Shown in pieces: positions 10,071 to 19,886 of a stretch of 64,000 bases of DNA. This stretch comes from Streptococcus ictaluri 707-05 (GTDB lineage: Bacteria; Bacillota; Bacilli; Lactobacillales; Streptococcaceae), in assembly GCF_000188015.2 (NCBI RefSeq), contig NZ_AEUX02000003.1, positions 1 through 64,000 on the forward strand, given 5' to 3'. Numbering within the stretch: the first letter of the stretch is position 1; every line of letters starts with the position of its first letter. The translations under genes and the position numbers were made by a program. Below the pieces are notes generated by a model. That model was given only the letters and a program-made list of their open reading frames with translations. It was not told the origin of the DNA and did not search any database.

Positions 10071-13000
10071 TAAGTGCTTCTCCAAACGTTATCAATTCTT
10101 CTAAGATATCGTAAATCTTTTTATTTCTGATATCAAAGATAATATCAATTTTACCTTTATTTTCGCTAATTTTCGCTTTTAAACTCGTTTTTGATAAAGC
10201 TTCAAAATAATCTTGAGTTAAATAATATTGTAACGAGGCTTTTTCAAATCGCACAAGAAGTTGATTCGTTTTCTTTTCAAGTATTTCCACAAAGGCATTA
10301 TCTATATAATACTTAAGTAGTCCTATCTCTAATAAGTAAGCTACTTGATCTGGATATTCTCCAAAGCGATCCATGATTTCTTCTTGTAATTCAAGATAAG
10401 CATCCTTGCTATCAATTTCACGAATTCGTTTATAAATCTCAATTTTTTGACGTTCATCTTTTAAATATTCTGCTGGCAAGTAAGCATCAATTTGTAAATT
10501 AATCTCCGCATTTCCTTTTTTACGCACACTTGTTTTACCTTGTTTAGCCGCAATGGCTTGTTCTAGTAATTGTGAGTACATTTCAAAACCTACCGAATCA
10601 ATGAAACCACTTTGAGAAGCTCCCAGAATATTTCCTGCCCCACGAATAGATAAGTCTCTCATGGCAATTTTAAAACCAGATCCAAGCTCTGTAAAGCCTT
10701 TTATAGCTTCCAAACGTTTTTCAGAAACTTCCGAAAGCACCTTGTCTGGTCTGTACATAAGATAAGCATAGGCGATTCGATTGCTTCGTCCAACTCTTCC
10801 TCGAAGTTGATAGAGAGTTGACAATCCCATATGATCGGCATTCTCAACAAACAAGGTATTAACATTTGAAATATCGACTCCCGTTTCAATAATTGTTGTC
10901 GCTACTAAGACGTCGTATGCCCCATTAATAAAGTCAATTAATGTATTTTCTAGTTGAATTTCACTCATTTGACCATGAACAAAACCAATAGAGGCTTCCG
11001 GAACTAATTCTTGTAGTTCTGATAATTTCTTGTCAATCGTGTCAACTTTATTGTAAACGTAGAAAACTTGACCATTTCGGTCCATTTCCCTAATAATAGC
11101 TTCCCTAATAAGGCCTGGATTATTTTCTAAAACATAAGTTTGCACAGGATAGCGATTTGTCGGAGGCGTTTCAATAACGGATAAATCACGAATCCCTAAC
11201 ATAGACATGTGTAAGGTTCGAGGAATTGGGGTAGCAGTTAAGGTCAGGACGTCTACTTTGGTTTTCAACTCTTTTAATTTTTCTTTATGTTTAACCCCAA
11301 AGCGTTGTTCTTCATCAATTACGATTAAACCTAAATCTGAAAAAATAACATCTTTAGAGAGAAGACGGTGTGTCCCTATAATAATATCAACTTGTCCTTT
11401 TTTTAGTTTTTCAAGGGTTTGTGTTTGTTCTTTTTTACTTTGGAAACGGCTTAAAACAGCTATCTCAACGGGATAGTTTTCAAATCTGATTTTAAAATTA
11501 TCGTAGTGCTGTTGTGCCAAAACTGTTGTAGGGACTAAAATAGCAACTTGCTTATGGTCATTAACAGCTTTAAAAGCTGCTCTCATTGCCACCTCTGTCT
11601 TACCAAAACCAACATCACCAACCAATAAACGGTCCATCGGTTGACTGCTTTCCATGTCCGTTTTAATTTCTTTAATCGATCTGATTTGATCATCAGTTTC
11701 TGCAAAAGCGAAGTCATTATCAAAAGACTCTTGTAAGTCATCATCTTTTGAAAATTGAAACCCTTTTTGCTGACTTCTCTCAGCATACAACTTTAATAAA
11801 TCATCTGCTATATCTTCGACTTGTTTACTGACTTTTTGTTTGGTCTTTTGGAATCTACCGTCATTTAATTTGTTAATTTTAGGCTCTTTACCATCAGCCG
11901 AAACATATTTAGAAAGCTGTTCAATTTGTTCAACAGGTAAAGAAATGCGGTCTGAATTTTGATATTGAATAGTGACATAGTCTCTATGAATACCTTGAAT
12001 TTGGATTGTCTCAATACCTAAAAAGCGTCCAATCCCATGGACATTATGGACGACATAATCCCCTTTAGACAGTTCGTTATAATCTTTCAAGCGTTCGGCA
12101 TTACTAATGTTAGAACGGCGAACTCGTCTTTTTATCGTCTTATGATAGATTTCATGTTCTGTAATGAAAGCTACTTTTTCATCTGCAAAATAAAAACCAG
12201 TGGAAAGGTGATCAATAATGATTTGTGCTTTTCCTTTTTGAATAGCGTCAGCTGAAACAAGGGGAAGTTGAAACTGATAATCATCAAAGGATTTGAGTAA
12301 TCGTTCATAAGCTTGCTGAGACTCTACTTGAACCAAAACTGTGGCTTTTGATTTTTGATAACGGTTAATTTCATCAATTAACAAAGGAAATTGATTGAAA
12401 AATTCTTGCATCGCATATTGAGTCAAGCTATGTAAACGATCAAATTTAATATTACCTAGACCTTTATGAAAATTTGAGAAAAAGGTTGCCGGTTTATAAT
12501 TGCGAAATTGGCGATAATTATCTGCAAAATAAGTTTGACTTGCAATAGCTTTACATTGTTGTAAATCATCTGTCAACAGATGAGCTATTTCCAAGTCAAA
12601 TTTGGCATTACGATCCACAATTTTCTGAAAGTCATCTAAAAAGAGAGGAGTTCCCTTAGGGATATAATCCATAAGGGTCCAATTGTTATCATAAAAAAGG
12701 GCTTTAAACTTTCCAATATCTTTGTGTTTGAAACCGTCAGTAGTAACCGCTTTTACTTCTTCTAAATAGGTCCTTGTTTCAGAAGGTGCAGATAACATAG
12801 CTTTCTCTAAATTTTTTAACCCTCGTTCTAAATCCTCTTGACTGAAAATCAGGTCAGTTGCTGGTCCTATTTTAATGCTATCCATTTGCTTTAGAGATTT
12901 TTGATCATCCGTATCAAAACTTCTAATCCCATCAATCTCATCACCAAAAAATTCGATTCGAAAAGGAGTTTCTTCTCTTATTTCATAAATATCTAAAATA

Positions 13001-13533
13001 TCTCCTCTATGACTAAATTCGCCTGGAGCTATAACCTGAGATACTTTTTGATAGCCTAAACGATGAAGTTTTTTAGTGATTTGAGTAATATCTTCTTCTT
13101 GTCCGATAGTCAGTTGAAACTGACTCTTTTTAAAAAAATCTGGCTGTGGCAGGATCGTTCTAAGGCCAGCTAAAGAGACTAATAAAATACCTTTCGTTTC
13201 TTGTTGACTTAAAAAACTAAGAGCTTCTACTCGTGAAAGAGCCTTATCAAGTGATGAAAAAATAAATTCTGCTGCTGCAACATCATCTGCAAAAAATTGA
13301 TAAACGTATTCTTCGCCTAGCAAGACAGATAAGTCTGAAGCTAATTTTTCCATCTCGTTTTGACTGGAAGTTACAACGACTATTTTTTCTTCTTGGGTTA
13401 AATAAGCTGATGCGATAGCCATTGCTTTGCTTGACCCTGAAAGTCCCATCACTAGTTGTCTGCCTAATGTACTTAGTCCTGCCTGCCAATTTTGAATGAT
13501 CTTATTTTGACTAAATAATTCTAAATGATTCAT
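10033..13533 (-). CDS. mfd: Transcription-repair coupling factor Mfd
   Basis: An ATP-driven DNA translocase that removes stalled RNA polymerase and recruits UvrA. The 1166 residues show the UvrB-like N-terminal region, a CarD-like RNA polymerase interaction domain (GDYVVHNVHGIGRFLGI at about 493-509), the RecG-like helicase core with Walker A GDVGFGKTE and the DEEQ box in VIDEEQRFG, motif III TATPIPRT, and a C-terminal TRCF domain. It sits 4 bp after pth. Full length, with no lesion seen. Confidence 0.98.
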   Translation of the reverse strand: MNHLELFSQNKIIQNWQAGLSTLGRQLVMGLSGSSKAMAIASAYLTQEEKIVVVTSSQNEMEKLASDLSVLLGEEYVYQFFADDVAAAEFIFSSLDKALSRVEALSFLSQQETKGILLVSLAGLRTILPQPDFFKKSQFQLTIGQEEDITQITKKLHRLGYQKVSQVIAPGEFSHRGDILDIYEIREETPFRIEFFGDEIDGIRSFDTDDQKSLKQMDSIKIGPATDLIFSQEDLERGLKNLEKAMLSAPSETRTYLEEVKAVTTDGFKHKDIGKFKALFYDNNWTLMDYIPKGTPLFLDDFQKIVDRNAKFDLEIAHLLTDDLQQCKAIASQTYFADNYRQFRNYKPATFFSNFHKGLGNIKFDRLHSLTQYAMQEFFNQFPLLIDEINRYQKSKATVLVQVESQQAYERLLKSFDDYQFQLPLVSADAIQKGKAQIIIDHLSTGFYFADEKVAFITEHEIYHKTIKRRVRRSNISNAERLKDYNELSKGDYVVHNVHGIGRFLGIETIQIQGIHRDYVTIQYQNSDRISLPVEQIEQLSKYVSADGKEPKINKLNDGRFQKTKQKVSKQVEDIADDLLKLYAERSQQKGFQFSKDDDLQESFDNDFAFAETDDQIRSIKEIKTDMESSQPMDRLLVGDVGFGKTEVAMRAAFKAVNDHKQVAILVPTTVLAQQHYDNFKIRFENYPVEIAVLSRFQSKKEQTQTLEKLKKGQVDIIIGTHRLLSKDVIFSDLGLIVIDEEQRFGVKHKEKLKELKTKVDVLTLTATPIPRTLHMSMLGIRDLSVIETPPTNRYPVQTYVLENNPGLIREAIIREMDRNGQVFYVYNKVDTIDKKLSELQELVPEASIGFVHGQMSEIQLENTLIDFINGAYDVLVATTIIETGVDISNVNTLFVENADHMGLSTLYQLRGRVGRSNRIAYAYLMYRPDKVLSEVSEKRLEAIKGFTELGSGFKIAMRDLSIRGAGNILGASQSGFIDSVGFEMYSQLLEQAIAAKQGKTSVRKKGNAEINLQIDAYLPAEYLKDERQKIEIYKRIREIDSKDAYLELQEEIMDRFGEYPDQVAYLLEIGLLKYYIDNAFVEILEKKTNQLLVRFEKASLQYYLTQDYFEALSKTSLKAKISENKGKIDIIFDIRNKKIYDILEELITFGEALSEIKSRKVTRSN

Positions 13534-13536
13534 ATC

Positions 13537-14106
13537 TTATCCATTAAATTTCTGCATTGTTTTTTCAAAATCATCTTCTTGTAAATAGAAATTGACAGCC
13601 TTGACAACCTTGTCAAGTATCAATGAGATGGTAATACTGTCTTCAGTGTTAAATTGACCTAAAACGTGATTGATAACAGCCATGCCTTTGGGTGGTCTTC
13701 CAATACCAATTTTAATGCGGTCAAACTCTTGGCTTCCTAAATGAGTAATAATGGATTTAATTCCATTATGTCCCCCTGCTGAACCTTTTTGTCGGAAACG
13801 TATCTTTCCAACTTCCATATCCAAATCATCGTAAATCACAATCAAATCTTCAATAGCGATATTAAAATAAATACTTAATGCTTTAACTGCAATGCCACTA
13901 TTATTCATAAAAGTTGTTGGTTTTACAAAATAGACCTTTTCATGATTAATGAAAGTCGAACCAACTAAAGCTTTGAAATTTTTATCTTCTGTAAACTTGA
14001 TGTCAATATCATTGACAATTCTGTCAATTGCCATAAAGCCAACGTTATGTTTGGTGTGATTATATTTTGAACCAGGATTACCTAGTCCCACTATCATTTT
14101 AACCAT
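13537..14106 (-). CDS. pth: Peptidyl-tRNA hydrolase
   Basis: Releases peptides from peptidyl-tRNAs that fall off the ribosome. The 189-residue protein opens with the family signature [18 protein letters not shown] containing the catalytic His, followed by [12 protein letters not shown] and [28 protein letters not shown]. Adjacent to mfd with a 4-bp gap, as in most Firmicutes. Confidence 0.98.
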   Translation of the reverse strand: MVKMIVGLGNPGSKYNHTKHNVGFMAIDRIVNDIDIKFTEDKNFKALVGSTFINHEKVYFVKPTTFMNNSGIAVKALSIYFNIAIEDLIVIYDDLDMEVGKIRFRQKGSAGGHNGIKSIITHLGSQEFDRIKIGIGRPPKGMAVINHVLGQFNTEDSITISLILDKVVKAVNFYLQEDDFEKTMQKFNG

Positions 14107-14135
14107 TTTTACCCTTTCTATTCTAATAGCAAAAG

Positions 14136-14158
14136 GGTTGGAATAACTTATTCCAACC
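14136..14158 (-). terminator. Hairpin between ychF and pth
   Basis: GGTTGGAATAA and TTATTCCAACC form an 11-bp stem. The minus-strand tail is only CCTTTTGC, so it is a weak terminator that may let some ychF transcription continue into pth. Confidence 0.5.
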
Positions 14159-14181
14159 TAATTCTGTTATTTTTCTCTTTC

Positions 14182-15297
14182 TTAAACGTTAAAGCGGAAC
14201 TCCATGATATCGCCATCTTGAACGATATACTCTTTTCCTTCTTCACGTAATCTTCCTGCTTCTTTAACAGCTTTTTCAGATCCATATGTGATTAAATCAT
14301 CATAAGACATGGTGACAGCACGAATAAAGCCTCGTTCAAAATCTGAGTGAATGATACCAGCCGCTTGAGGCGCCTTAATCCCACGTTTAAATGTCCAAGC
14401 ACGGACTTCTTTTTCACCTGCTGTAAAATAAGTGCCTAGTCCTAAGATATGATAAGCTGCTCTGGTCAATTTATCAACGCCTGATTCAGTAAGCCCAATA
14501 GCTTCCAAAAATTCTTCTTTATCCTCATCGTCAAGCTCTGAAATTTCTTCTTCTGCACGCGCTGAGATAACCACTACTTCAGCATTTTCAGTAGCTGCAA
14601 AGTGACGAATTTGTTTGACATAATCAATATCATCTGGATCAACAACTTTATCTTCATCAACATTTGCTACATAAAGTACTGGCTTAGTTGTTAACAAGAA
14701 CAGCCCTTTAACGACTTTTGCTTCTTCGTCGGTGAAATCAATAGTACGAGCTGATTTACCATCTTCAAGTACTGGTTTGATTTTTTGAAGAACATTAAAC
14801 TCTGCTACTGAGTCTTTGTCTTTTTGGGTACGAGCCATTTTTTCAACTCGAGCATAACGTTTATTGATAGAATCTAAGTCTGCTAAAATCAATTCTAAAT
14901 TAATGGTATCAATATCTGCCATCGGATCCACAAAAGCATCATCACGGCCTTGTTCACGCATGACATTTTCATCATCAAAAGCCCGAACAACGTGAACAAT
15001 AGCGTCCACTTCACGGATGTTAGCTAAGAATTTATTACCTAGACCTTCACCTTTTGAAGCACCTTTTACAATACCAGCAATATCAGTAAATTCAAATGTA
15101 GTTGGAACTGTCTTTTTAGGCGTAATAAGCTCTGTTAATTTGTCAAGTCGCTCATCTGGTACTTCAACCATCCCCACATTAGGATCGATAGTCGCAAAAG
15201 GATAGTTAGCAGCTTCTGCGCCTGCTTTTGTAATAGCGTTAAATAAGGTCGATTTACCGACATTTGGTAAACCAACAATTCCTGCTGTTAATGCCAT
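14182..15297 (-). CDS. ychF: Redox-regulated ATPase YchF (Obg family)
   Basis: Universally conserved P-loop protein that binds the ribosome and favours ATP over GTP. From the ATG at 15297 it is 371 residues, the usual family length; a longer open frame upstream lacks a good start. It begins [21 protein letters not shown] (Walker A GLPNVGKS), has the G3-like [20 protein letters not shown] region, a coiled-coil insertion and a C-terminal TGS-like domain. A GGAG site precedes the start. A probable promoter-proximal gene of the pth-mfd cluster. Confidence 0.96.
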   Translation of the reverse strand: MALTAGIVGLPNVGKSTLFNAITKAGAEAANYPFATIDPNVGMVEVPDERLDKLTELITPKKTVPTTFEFTDIAGIVKGASKGEGLGNKFLANIREVDAIVHVVRAFDDENVMREQGRDDAFVDPMADIDTINLELILADLDSINKRYARVEKMARTQKDKDSVAEFNVLQKIKPVLEDGKSARTIDFTDEEAKVVKGLFLLTTKPVLYVANVDEDKVVDPDDIDYVKQIRHFAATENAEVVVISARAEEEISELDDEDKEEFLEAIGLTESGVDKLTRAAYHILGLGTYFTAGEKEVRAWTFKRGIKAPQAAGIIHSDFERGFIRAVTMSYDDLITYGSEKAVKEAGRLREEGKEYIVQDGDIMEFRFNV

Positions 15298-15389
15298 ATT
15301 TACTAAGTCTCCGTTCAAATTTTCAATCAAGACTATTATAGCATAAAAGTATGAGAAAAAGCCTGTCAAATGACAGACTAAATCATGAA

Positions 15390-15770
15390 TTAGTAAAATA
15401 ATTGCCTTAAATTTTGGGGTGCTATTCCTAAAAAATCAAGAAAAAGGAAAATCGAATATAAAACAAAAAATGCTATTAAAATATTTCCGAAAATTAACCA
15501 AAAATTTCTGATAACTGCTTTTATATCATAAGGTTTATTCTCAATAATCCGTTCCACAGTTTTTTCTGGTTTTTTACCTAATATTAACTGGTCCAAACTG
15601 ACCTCAAAAATAGTAGCCAGTTTGATCAAATTTGTCATATCTGGACATGCTTCATTATTTTCCCACTTGGAAATGGCTTGTCTTGAAATAAAAAGTTGCT
15701 CTGCTAAATAATCTTGTGAAAAATTTTTTTCAAGTCGTAAATGTTTTAACTGCTCTGAAAACTTATTCAT
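15390..15770 (-). CDS. XRE-family regulator with C-terminal membrane segment
   Basis: A 126-residue protein. Residues 1-65 are an XRE/Cro helix-turn-helix (FSQDYLAEQLFISRQAISKW, then SLDQLILG). Residues 85-115 are strongly hydrophobic (one or two helices), so the DNA-binding domain is probably tethered to the membrane. It closely resembles the second XRE-membrane protein at 30484-30936, sharing ISRQAIS.WEN and SLDQLILG. It lies alone between ychF and the DUF951 gene, with no partner gene; its target and signal are unknown. Confidence 0.82.
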   Translation of the reverse strand: MNKFSEQLKHLRLEKNFSQDYLAEQLFISRQAISKWENNEACPDMTNLIKLATIFEVSLDQLILGKKPEKTVERIIENKPYDIKAVIRNFWLIFGNILIAFFVLYSIFLFLDFLGIAPQNLRQLFY

Positions 15771-15889
15771 AATAAATGTTCCTTTCTTTTAATAACTCTA
15801 TCATAATAAGTATTTTCATAAAAATATAGCACTTTTTGCAGCAACCAGAGCTAGCAAACTATCAGTATATAGTTATTTAAACAAGCTTT

Positions 15890-16087
15890 TTAAAGTTGCA
15901 ACACTTTTTTTAATTTTCGTTCAAAATCAAATCGGTTCATCATAACAATATGATCACAATTGGTGCATTGAATCTTAATATCGGCTCCCAATCTGATAAT
16001 TTTCCACTCATTGGCTTTTTTTCCTGTTGCTTTTACTGTACAGGCATGCGGTTTTTTCATTTCAACTAGTGATCCCAATTGGTACAT
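15890..16087 (-). CDS. DUF951 small protein next to dnaN
   Basis: A 65-residue basic protein (MYQLGSLVEMKKPHACTVKA) with two CxxC-like cysteines (IQCTNCDHIVMM) and an RFDFERKLKK tail, matching DUF951, a family found near dnaN/ychF in Firmicutes. The ATG at 16087 is chosen because it follows GAGG at a suitable distance; a GTG four codons earlier is possible. Function is unknown; the cysteines and charge suggest a nucleic-acid or zinc-binding role. Confidence 0.85.
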   Translation of the reverse strand: MYQLGSLVEMKKPHACTVKATGKKANEWKIIRLGADIKIQCTNCDHIVMMNRFDFERKLKKVLQL

Positions 16088-16127
16088 AACTTTCCTCACT
16101 TATCTTAGTTGCTATGTCTTATGATAA

Positions 16128-16161
16128 CAAAAAAAGCTCCCAGATGGGAAGCTTTTTTTAG
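16128..16161 (-). terminator. Terminator after dnaN
   Basis: AAAGCTCCC and GGGAAGCTTT pair around an AGAT loop. The stem is flanked by A- and T-runs on both sides, so it could work in both directions. It separates dnaN from the DUF951 gene. Confidence 0.8.
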
Positions 16162-17294
16162 TTAGTACGTACAGGCGTAATTAATTGGATAAAACTTTCT
16201 TCATCATCTCCTGGTGTTAAAGTGAAAGGTCTAACCGGAGATAAGAAATTAATTTTGACGGTTTCACTCTTAATAGCTTTTAAGGATTCGATTAAATAAG
16301 TTGGATTGAAACTGATGGTTAAATCGCTACCTGTTTGACTCACAACATCTAAGTCTTCATTAACTTTCCCTACTTCTGGGGAATTTACATGGGCAGAGAT
16401 ATGATTTCCCTCAATTTCTAATTTTACCGTCCCATTTTGAGTAGCATTTGAAATCAAGAAAGCACGTTCCATAGCATGACGTAACGATTGGGTATTAAAG
16501 ACCACTTCCGTTTCAAATTCTGTCATCAATAGACGATCCGTATCTGGGTAATTGCCTTCTAGTAAGCGCGTGTAGAAAGAAATATGCTCGCTTCTAAATA
16601 GCATTTGACTTGGTGAGAAAAAGACTTCTACGGTTTCAATATCATCTGTAAAGACTGATGCAAATTCTCTCAATGACTTACTTGGAATCACCACATCAAA
16701 GTCGTTTGAATTTTTATCAAGTGTGATCAAACGTTGACTCATTCGATGTGAGTCTGTTGCAACAGCTTTAAAATCTTTATGTTGACTCAAAACCATATGC
16801 ACACCTGTCAAGATAGGACGACTTTCTTGCAAACTAGCTGCAAATGCTGTTTTAGCAATAATCGATTTTAATAATTTAGTTTCTAAAACGAGAGGATTAG
16901 TCGTAGAAACTTCTTGGAGACGTGGGTATTGGTCAACGTCTTTTCCTTTTAGAGTGATTTCTGATTTTCCACTTGTCAATACAACTTGATGTTGCTCAAT
17001 TTCTTTAAATTCTAACGTATGGTCTGGAAGACTTGAAATGATATTAATAAAGAAATTAGCTTCTAATAAAACGGCACCTGTTGAAGTAATTAGTAAGCCA
17101 GCATTATCATTGCTAACAGGAATAGTGTTAGCAATTGAAATTTGTCCATTAGAACCAGTTAAGGTAATATCTGTTGTACTAACTTCGATTTTGATTGTGG
17201 ATAAAATAGGAATAGCATTTTTACTGCTAATAGCTCTTTTAGTAGCGTTTAAGGCTTGGATAAAAAGGGTACGATTTATGGAAAATTGAATCAT
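16158..17294 (-). CDS. dnaN: DNA polymerase III beta subunit (sliding clamp)
   Basis: The ring-shaped clamp that tethers the replicative polymerase to DNA. The 378-residue protein has the three repeated clamp domains with the typical start MIQFSINRTLFIQALNATKRA and a C-terminal LITPVRT tail. It follows dnaA after 155 bp that carry DnaA boxes, the standard dnaA-dnaN arrangement. Confidence 0.98.
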   Translation of the reverse strand: MIQFSINRTLFIQALNATKRAISSKNAIPILSTIKIEVSTTDITLTGSNGQISIANTIPVSNDNAGLLITSTGAVLLEANFFINIISSLPDHTLEFKEIEQHQVVLTSGKSEITLKGKDVDQYPRLQEVSTTNPLVLETKLLKSIIAKTAFAASLQESRPILTGVHMVLSQHKDFKAVATDSHRMSQRLITLDKNSNDFDVVIPSKSLREFASVFTDDIETVEVFFSPSQMLFRSEHISFYTRLLEGNYPDTDRLLMTEFETEVVFNTQSLRHAMERAFLISNATQNGTVKLEIEGNHISAHVNSPEVGKVNEDLDVVSQTGSDLTISFNPTYLIESLKAIKSETVKINFLSPVRPFTLTPGDDEESFIQLITPVRTN

Positions 17295-17352
17295 GAAAAC
17301 TCCTTTATTTATAAGTATTATATATAGTAGTAGTAGTAGGTCTTGTGTAAAT

Positions 17353-17445
17353 AGTGGATAAGTCTCTTAGATAGAGTCATCTCTAAGCAAAGGGACTGTT
17401 CACAACTTGTGGATAACTTTTACTAAAATGGAGAATTTATCCACA
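17353..17445. promoter_or_regulatory. DnaA boxes between dnaA and dnaN
   Basis: Three matches to the 9-mer TTATCCACA: AGTGGATAA at 17353-17361 (one mismatch), TGTGGATAA at 17408-17416 and TTATCCACA at 17437-17445 (both perfect). This is the second half of a bipartite streptococcal origin and may also autoregulate dnaA/dnaN. Confidence 0.85.
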
Positions 17446-17449
17446 AAGC

Positions 17450-18805
17450 TTATTTGATTTTATTTTTGATGGTTTCAATTTCGATGCGCAGACTCTCATC
17501 TTGGCTAATCATGTTTTTGATTTTGTTGTAAGCATGAAGTACAGTTGAGTGATCTCGTCCTCCAAACTCTTTTCCGATTTTAGGAAGACTGTTATCTGTC
17601 ATTTCACGCGCTAAAAACATGGCTACTTGTCTTGCTAAGACGATATCTTGAGTTCTCTTAGTAGCTTTAATTTCTTTTACGGTAACATCATAAAATTTAC
17701 CGACTTGAGATTGGATATCTTCAATCGGAATAATAGTCATTTTAGGTCCATCTTGTCTGCGAGCTCTAATGGCTTCAGCAGCGATGTCAACCGTAATAGT
17801 ATCAATTTGTTTAAAATTAGCTACTAGACTGATATCTTTCAAAGCTCCTTCTAAATCTCGAACATTTGAATCAAATTGACCTGCTAAATACTCAATTGTA
17901 TCCTGAGGAAAAGTAAAATGATAATCTTGAATTTTATTGGTTAAAATAGCTACACGCGTTTCAAAGTCTGGCGGGGTAATATTAACTGTTAACCCCCATT
18001 TAAAGCGGGTCACTAAACGATCTTCTAAATCGTTTAAATGGTCTGGAGTGCGGTCACTCGTGAGAACAATCTGTTTGTTATTATTATGAAGTGCATTGAA
18101 GGTATTAAAGAACTCTTCTTGAGTACCAGAGAGCGTTTTTTTCGCTAAAGACTGAATGTCATCAATTAATAGAAGATCTAAATTACGGAACTTTTCTTTT
18201 AATTCATCCATGGTATCAAGTCTGATGTGCACAACGAATTCATTAATGAAATTTTCAGCTGTAATATATTTGATACGGGCATTTGGATCCTCTTTTAAAA
18301 CGGAGTTACCAATAGCATTTAATAGATGGGTTTTACCTAATCCAGGGCCACCCCAAATAAAAAGTGGGTTATAAGTTGTTCCCGGAGTATTAGCAACTGC
18401 TATAGAAGCTGCTACTGCCCATCGGTTTTCATCTCCTTGGATAAAGTTTTCAAAGCTATATTTAGCATTAAGATCAGATTTAACTGCTGGTAATTGGGTG
18501 AAACTTGCTTGATTTTGATTAGAATAAGAGGTATTTTGTTGTGGCTCGATGGCTAAATCGTCTTCAAAAACATATTCTACAGAAATTTGAGCATTATAGA
18601 CTTCAAATCCTGCAGTTAAAATGACATCTTTGAGATTTTTTTCCCAAAAGAGTTCTTTCATACGATCTAAATAAATAGTTGCCACATGATTGTCCACTTT
18701 TAGTAAGCGAGCATCATGGACAAAAAATTCATAAGTTGCCTGTTTTAATTGGCTTTGAGCTAACTCTAAAACCCTATTCCAAAAAATGTGTTCATTTTCA
18801 GTCAT
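17450..18805 (-). CDS. dnaA: Chromosomal replication initiator DnaA
   Basis: Binds DnaA boxes at oriC and melts DNA to start replication. The 451 residues show domain I (helicase contact), a Gln/Asn-rich linker around 95-115, the AAA+ domain with Walker [16 protein letters not shown] and Walker [11 protein letters not shown], and the domain IV DNA-binding signature [14 protein letters not shown]. Flanked by DnaA-box clusters on both sides, it defines the chromosome origin. Confidence 0.99.
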   Translation of the reverse strand: MTENEHIFWNRVLELAQSQLKQATYEFFVHDARLLKVDNHVATIYLDRMKELFWEKNLKDVILTAGFEVYNAQISVEYVFEDDLAIEPQQNTSYSNQNQASFTQLPAVKSDLNAKYSFENFIQGDENRWAVAASIAVANTPGTTYNPLFIWGGPGLGKTHLLNAIGNSVLKEDPNARIKYITAENFINEFVVHIRLDTMDELKEKFRNLDLLLIDDIQSLAKKTLSGTQEEFFNTFNALHNNNKQIVLTSDRTPDHLNDLEDRLVTRFKWGLTVNITPPDFETRVAILTNKIQDYHFTFPQDTIEYLAGQFDSNVRDLEGALKDISLVANFKQIDTITVDIAAEAIRARRQDGPKMTIIPIEDIQSQVGKFYDVTVKEIKATKRTQDIVLARQVAMFLAREMTDNSLPKIGKEFGGRDHSTVLHAYNKIKNMISQDESLRIEIETIKNKIK

Positions 18806-19038
18806 ATTAGGTTCCTTCTTGTGGATAATTCTAGGACTATTCTATCATAAAAAACGATGGTTTTCCACAAAGCTCAAAGAAAAGTTTATAGTTACCCACA
18901 AGCTGTGGAAATCCTATACACATTGTTAACTGGAGTTTTCCACAAGCTGTGGAAAGTAAAATATTAAAGATAAAATCAAGGTTTTTGTCTATTTTTGGCT
19001 GTGGAAAAAGAAAACTAAAAAAACAGACTATCAACAAG
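18806..19038. other. oriC: principal DnaA-box cluster
   Basis: The 233-bp gap between dnaA and parB holds at least seven DnaA-like 9-mers: TGTGGATAA 18820-18828 (perfect), TTTTCCACA 18861-18869 and 18936-18944, TTACCCACA 18892-18900, TGTGGAAAT 18904-18912, TGTGGAAAG 18948-18956 and TGTGGAAAA 19000-19008. Two pairs are arranged as inverted repeats around AGC (CCACAAGCTGTGG). AT-rich stretches lie between 18957 and 18995. An apparent 66-codon frame inside is not considered a gene. Confidence 0.92.
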
Positions 19039-19812
19039 CTAAATAAGCTTGTTGATAATTCTGTTTAATTCTTCTTCATTGGAAAAAACTAACTGCACAT
19101 GGCCACTACCATCTTTTTTCAATTGTAAACTTGAGGGCAATCCTAAAGATTTTGAAATCTTTTTTTCTAAATGGTCACAAAAAATATCTTTTGGTTTAGA
19201 ATGTGTTTTTTTATTAGTCCCAGATTTGACAATATCTTCTAATTGTCGGACACTAAGTCCATCTTCTATAATTTTCTTGAACCAATATTCTTGTGTTTTG
19301 GAATCTGATAGAGCTAGTAAAGTTCGTGCATGACCTGCACTGATTTGCCCCTTTTCGACAGCAATAATCATATGAACTGGCAATTGTAGTAATCTCAAGG
19401 TATTGCTAATGTAGGGACGTGACTTCCCCATATATTTAGCGACTTCTTCATGTGTTAGTTTATTTTCTTCAATTAAAAGTTGATAAGCTTTTGCTTCTTC
19501 AATAGCATTTAAATCTGAGCGTTGAAGGTTTTCCACGATAGCTTGCTGCATGCTCTCTAAATTGGACATTTCTTTAACGATAGCAGGTAACTGTTTTAAA
19601 CCAGCTATTTTCGATGCTTTAAACCGTCTTTCTCCAGCAACTAACTCATAGCCAAAAATTTTTGATTTTCTAACAATGATTGGTTGAATGAGCCCGTTCA
19701 TTTTGATTGAATTGGCTAAATCATCCAATTCTTTTTGATTAAATTGAAGTCTTGGTTGATAAGGATTAGCTACTATATCTTCAATTGGAATGTGTATTAA
19801 TACTTCTTTCAT
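19039..19812 (-). CDS. parB: Chromosome-partitioning protein ParB (Spo0J)
   Basis: Binds parS sites near the origin, spreads as a CTP-dependent clamp and loads SMC. The 257-residue protein has the N-terminal CTPase motif region (NPYQPR, then GERRFKA), a helix-turn-helix (LTHEEVAKYMGKSRPYISNTLRLL) and a C-terminal dimerisation part. No parA gene accompanies it, as is usual in streptococci. It lies between htrA and oriC on the strand transcribed toward dnaA. Two parS-like sites occur in the window (21799 and 39583). Confidence 0.97.
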   Translation of the reverse strand: MKEVLIHIPIEDIVANPYQPRLQFNQKELDDLANSIKMNGLIQPIIVRKSKIFGYELVAGERRFKASKIAGLKQLPAIVKEMSNLESMQQAIVENLQRSDLNAIEEAKAYQLLIEENKLTHEEVAKYMGKSRPYISNTLRLLQLPVHMIIAVEKGQISAGHARTLLALSDSKTQEYWFKKIIEDGLSVRQLEDIVKSGTNKKTHSKPKDIFCDHLEKKISKSLGLPSSLQLKKDGSGHVQLVFSNEEELNRIINKLI

Positions 19813-19832
19813 AGTTACCTTTCGTCATGAAA

Positions 19833-19877
19833 AAATACCTTTACAATATTGTAAAGGTATTTGACAAACATTGTCAA
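19833..19877. terminator. Long palindrome between htrA and parB
   Basis: A 30-bp perfect palindrome (AAATACCTTTACAAT and its complement) at 19833-19862 is followed at once by TTGACAA-ACA-TTGTCAA at 19861-19877. The first can end htrA transcription or act on both strands; the second resembles an operator half-site pair. Their exact role in htrA-parB expression is not decided by sequence. Confidence 0.6.
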
Positions 19878-19886
19878 GTAAATGTA

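Noticed and set aside
18837-19037. 66-codon frame inside the oriC region
   Set aside because: It coincides with the DnaA-box cluster, starts without a ribosome binding site and is rich in low-complexity hydrophobic residues.
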